A stretch of DNA of 64,000 bases, taken from assembly GCA_030704615.1 (NCBI GenBank), contig CM060734.1:36658042-36722041 (forward strand), read 5' to 3'. The notes under the pieces are model-generated. The model was not told the origin of the DNA. It ran no database searches and was given only the letters and a program-made list of their open reading frames with translations. This DNA is from Takakia lepidozioides. Its lineage: Eukaryota; Streptophyta; Takakiopsida; Takakiales; Takakiaceae. This document shows, one piece after another, positions 1 to 10,120 of the stretch. How positions within the stretch are numbered: position 1 is the first letter of the stretch; each line of letters opens with the position of its first letter. The position numbers and the translations under genes are program-made.

Positions 1-3000
1 GGCCCGTTCCTTTTTCTCATTGGCCAGATTTTCGATTAGTTTTGCATTGTATGAGTTTGCTCGTTGTACATGAGCTCTCTCTTCTGCCACTGCCTGTTGC
101 AGCTGGGCTGCCCTCCTGTATGAAGAGTAAGAGGAAGACAAGAAGGTTGAAATGGATACAAATAACAATCATAAGACAGCCGATGAACAGACAGATGATC
201 ATATCAGGAAAAGTAGAAGACACTTGGATATAAAGATTGCGATAACAAAAGAGGTGAACAACATAGACAAGAGCGCCAAATTGTGTAGAAGAGTGCACAG
301 AGTAATGAGAGTTGTATGCATTGGACTTTGCTTGCTTGCACCCATAGTACCCCCTCCAACCCACAAGCAGGGAGAGAAGAAGATTGTTTTTGTATGTCTG
401 TCTGCAAGCCTCAAGGACTCATGAGATCAAAAGACCACTTCAAATTAGATTTCCAGATTAAAGCTTTGATGGACTCACTTTGTTCCTGCCAAACATACTT
501 CTCATGCATGTATGTTGCAAATACTTCTAGTGTTTGCAACTTAAGGCCTTGTACTTCAGTTGAACAGTATCTTAACATAAGATATCACAGAGACCTGTTG
601 TGTCCCTCAACAGAGAGCCACACAGTCCATGCACCAACCGATTGGTCTGACCATGTGTGTTCGTTCATTGGGAGTCCCTAGGAGTCCCAAATTCCTGGAG
701 ACGAAGATATACAAATTTCTCTCTCCCAAATGATGACCTGATGGACCTTACTAGATGATGTTTCCTTGAGACACATGGATTGACATCAAATCACTACCCA
801 CAGACTGGCCTTGAGTGGAGGCTCATAGGCACAATCGTCTTGAGACTCTCAGTATTCTGGCAAAGGAACAAAGTCTCCACCCTTGGACCAAACTCTCCAA
901 GCCCTCTCTACAACTCCCAGCAACTATCACCTTGGACTGAGGCAGGAAGGGAGTGGCTGCTTCCAGAGGAGAGCCCTCCTACACACTCTCTAGTCCAGTC
1001 TTTCTCATATTGAAAGCCTTATATGACCCTCCTCTCAAGAGAAACTGTACTCATAAGACTTTGTTTGACGTAGCCTTGTGGCCATAGACCCCACGCCCAG
1101 TTTGGACGGAAACAGAGGGAATAGACACTACGTTTGTGAGGGGCTCACTCCAGTTGTGGGACTTACCTTGATATAAACAATTAGTTCAGGCTTTCCAGAT
1201 ATCCTCTAGAAAGCCCTTCACACAAGCAACAATCTGCTATGTGTGAGCAGCCCGAAAGTTAGACCCCAACAGGGCCAGGGCTTTAGGCTCAGCCTCAAGG
1301 TCTTGAAAAGAGATTGAGAATGTACTCATAAGACATTGTTTGCCGTAGCCACATAGACCCCCTGCTGGGCTTGTCATAGCCTTGTGGCCATTGACCCCAC
1401 AGGAAACTTACCCTCCCGGAGCCTACTGTGGGGTTCGCACCCACCAGGGTTTAGCTTATCCCTACAGCTCAGCTACAGGTATAAACTTATTTTCCTGCAA
1501 CTGCCATTAAGGCACTCACAGAGGTACTTGTCCACATGCAAACTCGACAGCCCCGTTGCAGAGTTATTGATTTTAGTTTGATAGCCCTGCGTTTACCACA
1601 GAAATGGGAAGGTCTCTACCTGTCACTCTGGGTTGTGTGCAGGGCAGAAGCAGGAGAGGAGTTCAAAGCATTCACAGACAAAATCAGGAAAGCAGATTTT
1701 GCCCAACGCTGAAGCATGAGCAGTTACGCTACTGTCATTCATTCGAATTACATATTGCTGTACAGACAGTGAGGCTTATCTTGCAAAAAACTATCCTGAG
1801 GGTAGACAAGAACACAGCCAAGGCCCTCTTAGTTTAAGAGAGACCGAGGACCCAAATGCACATTGCCTTGTGTAGAAAACCTGTTAGGTTATGCAATTCT
1901 CACCCCATGACAGGTTAGATGGATCAAAAGAGTAGCTGTTCTGGTTATGGCTGCATTCTGGAGCAAATGCAGCTTGGATTCTTGGCTTGTTATGGGTGCC
2001 ACATGCGCCTTGGTTTCTAGCTAGCTACGTGAGCTTCGTACGACTTTGCCATTAAATGCTTGTCAGCATCATGCTCTCAGCCCTCCATCACTCAAGGTGC
2101 TAGTGATTGGGAACTCTTACTCCATCCTTTTATTGGGGCTTGTTTTTCCCAGAAGGTGGGTTACCTTGGCCACTTTCTACTTGTTAGGCTGCACTCAGCA
2201 TGTTCCACTAACATCTTCTGAGTGAGGATTGCTCAACTAGCTGAGTTGTGAGCCAAGTTTATAGATTACAAACTATGTTCTGGGGTGATCCCATTTATAA
2301 CCTAAGGACTTAAGTGACCGAGAGAGTAATGTCACTGGAGAGAAATGAATGTTTTCATTCTCTGGCCCACTTTCACAATTGTAAGGCCTGCTGAAATTTA
2401 GAATAAAAGCACAGAAGGAAACTCTTTGTAGTGTTCTCACGACAACCACAGTTGGTTTTCAGTCTCAGCACCTTCCGGAAACACCCTTTGTGTGAGACAT
2501 GGGATACAGGAGTTCCACACTAAGGAGAAGACCCTAGACACTGTAGAGCGTGTTTTCAAAAGCAACCCATTTCAGTCACAAAGTACTGTTGGATAGTTTA
2601 CATATATGCAATAGGAAAGGCCAGGCTAGCGGTGTAAAAAGAATTTCAGGGAAAAACTGCTCAGAACAGCAGAAAATTAATGTGTATCTGTGTTACAATT
2701 GGTCCTATAGTTAATCACTTTCAATATGCCATATACAGCATAAGAACATTCCTGCCCACTACTATTATACAACGGTACAAAGATGTGAGCAGTACTTTCT
2801 GAGGACTGTGAGTTCATCCTCCTTGCCCTCCTCCTTCCCCTCGTCCTCGTCCTCGTCCTCGTCCCCGTCCTCCTCTTTTCCAATTCCTCCCATTTCAACA
2901 ATCTGGATGTAGGACTTTCGATGTATAGCGGCGAGCCTTTCTATCATCTTTGTGGCTTCCTGTAGCTGAAATATGACAAGTAAAAGGTTCTATCAAGTGT

Positions 3001-6000
3001 GTGGATGAAGGGAAAGAAGAGAGATATCTAAAATTTCACATACTGCAGGAGCAGATGATATTCTATGGTCCATTGCATGCCATATCCACGGCCCCATCCT
3101 TCACCCTACTCTCTCCTCTCTTCAGGCTTAAGTTGTACTAAACTATGTAAATAACCCCTTTCATAGCCTTGAATGTCAAATAAACAATGAATTCACACCT
3201 AACACACATCCAATGCATTCCAAAAGGCACAGCAGTAAACACTTAGGCAGTGATCTGTAGCATGGAGAAGACTCAGATTGACAAACAACAGGAGGCCAAC
3301 CTTTGAGAGCAATCGTGATCAACATGCCACAGCCCTGTGACTATTTAGGTCCACAATAAATTGACTTCTACATCTACAAAGTTGTAAGAAGGAGCCCTAA
3401 GTTTTGATAATGATGAGCCAAGGCTATGGTAACAAACACTGTTTGGTCCCCACAAATGGAAACAGCGAGTAAACTACTAAAATCCCCAGCCTTGTGCTTA
3501 CCCTGGAGTCAACCCACGAGACGACCACTCACTGAGATGACCATTCCTGCACTGAGTAGTCACCCAAACACACCTTCAGGGAAGATAGATTGTACTCATA
3601 AGACGTTGTTTGCCGTAGCCTTGTGGCCATTGACCCCGCGCCCAGTTTGAGCGGGAACAAAAGGGACAGAACCTACCTCTGTCAGGGGCTGACGTTGGTA
3701 GTAAGACTTACCTCCATATAAAGAATTAATCGGGGTTTTCCAGATATCCTCTAGAAATCCCTTCACACAAGCATCAATCTGCTGTGTGTGATTTGCCCAA
3801 AAACTAGGCCTCAGGAGGGCCTGGGCTTTTGGCTCAGCCTCGAGACTTTCAAAGTTGGTAAACAGGGGTACAGGCACAATTCCCTTAATAGATTTGAAGA
3901 GAGCGTCTCTTTGGTGAGAGAACCCCGGACAGTGTATCAGAAAATGAATACTGTCTTCAGATTGCCCACACAACGGGCAATTGCACTCTCCCTTTCCTCT
4001 CTGCTTCTGTTTGCTGTTCAAAGGTAGGCTTCCTGCCCTGAGTTTAAATTTCAGTCTAGTGCCGAGAGTGGGTAGACCCTTGAGGTCATCCAAGATGTCC
4101 TCCCCCATGTCACAGACTGGAAACAAGTTCAGGGAAGTTTTCTGCCTAACTTCATTTTCATCAGACAATCTCATGGCAACAGACATGGCTGAGGACACTA
4201 CAGCCTCTTAAGTCAGATTTATCCAGCAGGGTCAAGACTTGCGGATCCAGGTCCAGGTCCTTGAGGATCTCTTCTACTCTCTTCTGCCAGGACTTAGCCT
4301 GTTTGACAGGGCGGTCCTGTGTCCAAGATATAGAATCGATTAACTTAGGATATCTGGTGTTGGGCATATGTTGCAGCTGACCCCACCATCTGACCTTGAA
4401 TTCATCTCGTCGGGAGCTTAAGGACGGAATGCCAAACTCACCCCGAACAGCCACATTGGCTGTTTTGGAGCATGCTGACATACACTCCTTAAGCACCCCC
4501 ACTTGAATGGATTCTAGAGACTTAGCCTGGTTGGAGTTATCAACCCATATAGCAGATCCGTACTCCAAGGCAGGTCTAATAACGCGACAAAGCATGGTTT
4601 TCTTAACCTCAGAGTTGACCCCTCTGCAGTGGAAAAATTTAGTGAGCCCCAGAGCTTTGCCCTTGCCAGTTTGAACAACTTTCCGGATATGTGCATCCCA
4701 ATTACAATTGGAGGAGAACTCAACGCCCAGGTAAGTGTAGGAAGGGAGGACCGGGATCTCTTGGCTACCCCACTGCCACTTAAGATCACTTCCTCCCTCT
4801 CCTCTGTCGTTGAATGCTACCACTGCACATTTGCTGACATTAGCCTCTAGCCCCCAAAGATCAATGTATCTCTTCGCGCAATCAATCAACTCCTGGAGAT
4901 TGGTTGGAGTCTCCCCTATGCCTGCGAAGTCATCCGCAAACATAAGGGCTGGTATGGTAGTATCACCCACCCTTAACCCAAATCCCTCACTTTCCACATC
5001 CTCGAGGAGTTTATTGATGAAAACATTGAAGAGTAGAGGGGAGAGAGTACATCCTTGAGCTACACCTTGGTCTATGTCAAAGAAGTTGGACTTCTGTCCG
5101 TTAACAGTGACACAGCTTTTGGTGTGAGCATACAAGTTGTGGACAACTCTCCACATCTTTCCCTTGATCCCACAAGACCAGAGGCGGAACCATAGGCCAT
5201 CTCTCCACACTGTGTCATAAGCCTTTTTGACATCCAGGAAAAAGACATAAGTGGGTTTCCCTTCTTTTTTCCTTCCCTGGATAATCTGGCTTAGAGTGAA
5301 GATATGATCCACACAGCCCCTGTTTCGCCGAAAGCCAGCTTGGCCTTCGTGGAAACAACCTCTAGACTCCAGATCAACCTCGAGACGAGTACTTATAACT
5401 CTGCAGAATGTCTTGCCAACAGCATTGAGGCGCGTGATGCCATGGTAGTTCCCCGGTTCTTCTCTGTCACCCTTCTTGTCTAGATTGACAATGACCCCCT
5501 GTCGCCAGCGAAAGGGGATCATTTCAGTCTTCCAGATAAGGTTAAAGAGGAGAACTAGGGCCTCTATCATGGGATCGCCACCGTGCTTGATAAGCTCGTT
5601 GACAATACCATCAGGTCCACCAGCTTTATATCCATTTAAATGTTCAATTGCATCCACAATCTCAGAAGAACTAATGGGAGCATTATAAGCCATTGAAATA
5701 TACTCCAGTTCATCAGGGAAGATAGAAAGAGGACAGAAGGTAGGCCCTTCCCATGAGAGCTCATATAGCAGCACAGCGCACCAACCCTTGTAACGTGTTT
5801 TTTGGTACTTCCCAGTAACAGCTCTGGATCGAAGAGCTCACACCCATACTGACCTGAGCCTTGGTCTGTTGGTGCTCTCGAGTTAAATTAGCATACTGCT
5901 GTCGAAAGGAGGCAACTTGCTGTTCTGCTTCCTTTACTTGTTCCTTTGCATCCGCCACCTATATCCAATCCCCATGTGGTTCATTTTAGACTTCTAATAT

Positions 6001-9000
6001 TTATGACTGGGAATATCCTGGGAATCCACACAACATATGAGCACAATCAAAGATGTATCCAATTCGGCAAGTCTGCCTGAGGCTTCGCACTTGAATGACC
6101 GTTCTCGCCACCAGGCAGACTAATGAGGAAAGAGCACCCAAAAGTCAGGGGCAGAGTGACAAGATCTAAAGAAACCTCCTCTTGTTCCCCATTAACGAGT
6201 CATTGTCTTCCTGAAGATCATACATATGCTCCATGGGAGCATCTGTACTTGGAGGGTATTAATCTGACTCCTAGTCTTCAAGAAAAGAAGCGGTACATAT
6301 GTACTGACTCCTCATGGGTGCATGTCATTGTGGATTACAGATAGCAGTGTTGAGATTAGAAAACAACAAATATCATTAGTTTCGCCAACCTCCCATTTTC
6401 TGCTCATAGAACATTCATGGATTTGGCTTGTTAGGCTTCAGGCCTCAACCTCCCTCAACTGGAGTGAGAAAGGGGCACAGCTGCACTGCATTGTAGTGAA
6501 AGCAAAACAGCAATCTGAGACAACAGCATGTTGTCGCAATGTCTTCAGTTTTAACTCTCCAATTAACCGAAACAATTCTTTTAAAGATTCTTGCATTGCA
6601 ACATAGAACTGGCATATGTGGAAATAGAAGTGTATCGAACCTGGTGCAAAGATTGATGGTTTCAAGATTACCAACCTCTTTTTTCCTAGTCTCGATCATG
6701 GCAACCTCCTGCTTGGAGCTCTCAACAATTGATAGTAATTTAAGAGACTCCAGTGAAAGCCCATCAAGTGCCTCATTTAGACATGCACGAGTCACCTTTA
6801 GCTCATCCACAGCCTGCTGTTTTTCCTTTAATAGCTCTGCGACTTCGGCCTTGAAAATGATCTTTGCACCAAAACAGAAAACAGAGAAGCATTAAAATTG
6901 TGTGAACTGTCGTATCATGGAGAGAGCTCTAAGTGAATGGGGGAGGGGATGTGTATATGAATTTGAGGACGGGCCTGAGAATACAAAACCTTCACGTAGT
7001 ATGAAAGTTAATTCTTCTTTACAATAGAGGAAGACAAGATTGAAACAGGGACACAGAAAAGAAAGAATGAAACGTATGACACCCAAGCAATGTCCAAGGG
7101 TTACAGAACCAAAACACAACCAAAGAACTACTCAAGCGTGGCACGAAGGCAAAATGCCTAACGAAGGTGAGCCACTAGCCAGTTTGGGTCCTCATACCGT
7201 AAGGCATCTGTCAGGGATGGAGAATCTCTAGCGGGGCACAAGAAGAAGATCAAAGGATACTCTTTCTCCATGTCGCCTGTTGTGCAACATACTGCATCCT
7301 GAGGGTGACAAAGCAGAGCCTATGGACCACAAAAGTTTCCATGAGATTTCTGAACTTAAATATATTGAATGCCGACAGACTGAGACCAAAGCAGTGACGA
7401 AACCGCAGGTAGCACTACACAGCGACACAACAAGAAAGAAAGGAATGGAACTTCATGAGAAAGACCTTGGTTTGCTCTTCACAGAGAATAATGTAGCACT
7501 GCCAGAAGCAGCCCACCAGGTGGGATTTCTGGAGGCAATGGACGCAAAGCTCTTTCAGCATATCCACACACCCTATGGTATAGACGTAAAGCATGCGATA
7601 AGCATGCTGAATCTCAACTTGCGAAAGACCGAGGCTGAGCAGCTGAATGCGGCTGAGCCCATACTCTTGCAACCCTTTATCTTGTGTGTCCACCTCTCTG
7701 AATCATTAAGAGCAAATTATGTGTGCTGAACTGTTGACACATGATTAGTTTCTTAATGTCAATGTCAGATGGCTATGCTTTCATGATGTCCATGTACAGC
7801 TTACATATCTTGAGATCTTTCAATGGAAATGAAAGATGCACTTTCCTCGCCAGAAAGTGTCACAACAAGGAAGCTATGTGCGATCTTGATCCTGTAGAGT
7901 CAATATTCGATATCCATCTGATCAAGTGCAGGTGCATGACTGGCTCTTTGAGTGCATAAATTTTAGTTTCATCTTGTATAAATTATCAGAAGACAAATCC
8001 ACAAATCTCTGGTATATGCAGATACAAGGTCATATGGTCAAACCCATTGTAGCAAATAAGCCTCAGGAAAACAGTATCAAAAGATAACTGTGGATGATAC
8101 ATATGCAAAAAACTGATGATACAGAAAGGAGGAACTATACGTCAACTTGCCGTCCAAGAAATCAAATGGCAGTCCTGCATACTTGAGCATAGTGTCCAAC
8201 CATTCCTCCAGAAGGGCACCTTCATGTTCCATTCGCCTGCGGACAGCTGCCTCAGAGGCTGGGGCTCCCATCTCAAACTTCTTAGAAGAGTTTCTAAAGC
8301 CTGATACCACACAGTGCTAAGACTTAACGTCAAGGCAGAAATTTGATGAACCTCAGTTGGCAATCAAAACGTCAATCGATTAAATTTACTTGAGACAAAA
8401 ACTATGGGCATTGAGAGGCCCACCAACTTAAAATTGGCTTGAAGGTCCTTTCCTCTGACTGATTTGTTGTTGGAAAGATTTACAAATGTTTTTGGAAGAC
8501 TTCCTTTTTGTTTAGGTGTTAGTCATTACCGATACTGACAGCATACCCATACCTACCCTTAGCAGTTCAACATCACAACCAACATGATTACTTCCAATAT
8601 CTAGCCCTAGAAATTTGAAGCATATTCATGCAGACTAGAGATAAAGAGACAGATTTTCTTAATCACAAATGTGCATTGGGGCTGTGCAAGCAATGCCATG
8701 AATATGCTGACAACCGGTCCTCCAATTATGTTGATTGTAACCTTGCAAGAGCTGATTTGCTCTGTGCTTTGAAGGGCTCAGAGTCAAACCTTGAAGTTAT
8801 GAATGGGTAGGTGTTCGTGTAAGAAAGTGTCGATGACGTGACAAGCTCCTAACCCTTACTGTGCATGGGTGGTCTCTTAGAAGTCTGGGATGTTAAAAAC
8901 CTCTCTCTCCTAGACCTTGCAACCCCTTCTTTTACTTCGTCTTGTGTTATACTTGATATATGAAGTAAATAATTGTAACCATATTCTCGTCATCAAGAAT

Positions 9001-9408
9001 AGTTGCCAACCCCCACCAGCATGTCATTGGGCAAAGTTGCTCCTCTTTGTGATGTCCTACAATATGTAGACTTCTATTCTTTCAAAGATGTAAGCATATA
9101 AAGTTAGGTGCGATCACAAACCTTGGAATCAGCAAGCATAAGCTTGCCTAGCAAAGCCAACCTGACTGAAGCCAAAGTCATGTGATAATCGTAAGCCTAC
9201 CTGGCAAGCGCAAATCCATCTCAATGTGTTCTCGGATATAACAGGTGAGAGAATCGAGATCCTTCAATCGCATAGGCCCCGATACGCGTGCTCTTGTACT
9301 AAGGGCCGTTGTGGAGCACAGCACCCTCTGTTTCATTACTGCTTCCCAAGTCATTATGGATTTGACTCTAGTGGTCTCATCACCTTTCAGTCTAGGACTT
9401 TGATCCAT
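1..9408 (-). CDS. Multi-exon coiled-coil protein gene, 3' part outside the window
   Basis: I do not recognise the family. Six minus-strand exons can be placed from GT-AG sites: 9408-9201 (start ATG, MDQSPRLKGDE), 8300-8141 (contains LLEEWLDTMLKYAGLPFDFL), 6861-6676 (VAELLKEKQQAVDELK), 5958-5854 (VADAKEQVKEAEQQVASF), 2965-2796 (MIERLAAIHRK, then a Glu/Asp-rich stretch coded by a CGTCCT-type repeat) and 115-1 (AAQLQQAVAEERAHVQ). Phases agree at 9201/8300, 6676/5958, 5854/2965 and 2796/115. They do not agree at 8141/6861, so an exon of length 3n+1 is probably missing between them. The later exons show heptad-like, Ala/Glu/Gln-rich helices typical of coiled coils. No signal peptide or membrane segment is visible. 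The 5854/2965 intron holds the LINE, in the same orientation as the gene. The start at 9408 is preferred because of its context and because the exon joins in phase, but an upstream coding exon cannot be excluded. Donor 6676 (GTTGGT) is weak. Confidence 0.6.
1046..1312 (-). mobile_element. 5'-truncated LINE fragment (3' end only)
   Basis: This stretch aligns by eye with 3591-3855, the 3' end of the larger LINE. It starts at the same terminal TGTACTCATAAG and shares the CCTTGTGGCC and TTCCAGATATCCTCTAGAAA blocks, with scattered substitutions. It covers the end of the ORF and the 3' region only. It is a dead copy of the same family. Confidence 0.75.
1321..1602 (-). repeat. SINE-like repeat sharing its 3' tail with the LINE
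   Basis: The first ~80 bp (3' end on the minus strand) repeat the LINE terminal sequence TGTACTCATAAG...TTTGCCGTAGCC...CCTTGTGGCCATTGACCCC. The remainder is not LINE-derived but is repeated at 39311-40325. On the minus strand a GGTGCGAACCCC stretch near 1441 resembles a pol III B box. A LINE-like tail joined to a tRNA-like body is the known design of SINEs that borrow a partner LINE's machinery. The tRNA-like part is degenerate, so the SINE label is inference. TTAA at 1507-1510 is the empty counterpart of the DNA-element insertion at 39419-40252. Confidence 0.5.
1603..2795. other. Intronic sequence of the coiled-coil gene, no feature recognised
   Basis: This interval lies inside the intron between the exons at 2965-2796 and 115-1. 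I see no conserved coding sequence or clear transposon in it. Short ORFs here have no recognisable motifs. Confidence 0.4.
3591..5712 (-). mobile_element. 5'-truncated LINE (non-LTR retrotransposon) with 14-bp TSD
   Basis: The element encodes a reverse transcriptase of non-LTR type and ends at the family's 3' terminus (3591, CTTATGAGTACA on the minus strand), shared with copies at 1046 and 1321. It is flanked by the direct repeat TCAGGGAAGATAGA at 3576-3589 and 5713-5726, a typical target-primed reverse-transcription duplication. Endonuclease and upstream RT sequence are absent, so it is 5'-truncated and non-autonomous. No long poly(A) tail is visible at the 3' end. It sits in sense orientation in an intron of the coiled-coil gene. 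Confidence 0.85.
3596..5712 (-). pseudogene. LINE ORF2 remnant: reverse transcriptase and C-terminal zinc finger
   Basis: From the N-terminal side the protein shows KAGGPDGIVNELIKHGG (RT motif 1), GYxxGITRLNAVGKTFCRVI, GCVDHIF, DVKKAYDTVWRDGLW (motif with a catalytic Asp), QGVAQGCTLSPLLFNVFINKL and the catalytic box ALMFADDFAGI. FADD replaces the more common YADD. A frameshift near 4190 separates this ORF from its C-terminal part (3596-4198), which carries a CPLCG-x6-HFLIHC zinc finger typical of LINE ORF2 C-termini. The DVKKAYDTVWRDGLW / QGCTLSPLLF wording and FADD box look unlike plant L1 and more like Jockey/CR1-related elements; that clade assignment is an inference from memory. The ORF reads on to 5774, but sequence beyond 5712 lies outside the TSD and is therefore host DNA. 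Confidence 0.85.
6877..8140. other. Intron region, possibly hiding one missed exon
   Basis: This interval lies between well-placed exons of the coiled-coil gene whose phases do not match, so a further minus-strand exon is expected here. A minus-strand open stretch at 7415-7693 (IQLLSLGLSQVEIQHAYRML...) and a plus-strand ORF at 7280-7729 overlap. Neither has recognisable motifs, and I could not choose between them. Confidence 0.35.
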
Positions 9409-9949
9409 CTTCGACAACCTAAACACGCAGCGTTTGTGTGTCACCCGCACTCTACCTGCGTGTATCTCTAAGCAAATATTATAAACATAGTGGGATCGTC
9501 TGAAGCTTCTGGCCCAACCTAACACACTACATTCTCATTCTCAACAATTTGATGACTGCCGCTCCTGTGCAAGGCATTTAGGAGAGTTTGTCCTCCTTCA
9601 ATTAAGATGAAGATCTCACGAGCATAACAAGCCGGTGCCCCACGCCAAAACGAAGTTCGTGAACAGAAGTTTCAATAATAACTCAATTCCAGGGTGTCAC
9701 ACCTGACAATACTTGACAAAATACTCCCACGTCTTAGTACCTCTCGGCACTAGGTGCCAAAGGGAAGATGTCAGTCCTATCGTGTCGGCACGGAATGTCT
9801 GCTCATGTCTCCATCCATCCAAAAGCCCAACCCCACGCGCTTGTTGGGAGTCGGGACCACCTCGGTTGTTGGAAAAGTCACCGCACTACCTTATCATTCT
9901 GGCAGGTCCCTCCAGGGACAAATAAAGAAAGAGACGAAATTTTAGGGTT
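9409..9949. promoter_or_regulatory. Candidate bidirectional promoter region
   Basis: The coiled-coil gene starts leftward at about 9408. A putative 5'UTR exon of the PNGase A gene lies to the right (ending at 10120). The ~540 bp between them would have to hold both promoters. I see no unambiguous TATA box. The call rests on gene arrangement only. Confidence 0.3.
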
Positions 9950-10120
9950 TACTGAAATCTCCACTACTCAGCATAGGCGGCAGGCCTGGCGAGACAGAGC
10001 GGAGACTTGAAAAGGCCTTTCCAAAGCTCGAGAACCGAGGCACAGCTGGACATCTGTTGACCTGCAACCCCTCACAAGCGACGATCTTCGCAATCTATCC
10101 TTGCTTCATTATTCTCGTAG

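Noticed and set aside
2826-2872. CGTCCT microsatellite as a non-coding repeat
   Set aside because: It is in frame within an exon and encodes an acidic tract, so it was kept as part of the coiled-coil gene.
5713-5774. N-terminal extension of the LINE ORF (MLLYELSWEGPTF...)
   Set aside because: It lies outside the target-site duplication, so it is host intron read by chance in frame.
7280-7729. 149-codon plus-strand ORF
   Set aside because: No recognisable domain, no splice or codon support, and it overlaps an intron of the minus-strand gene.
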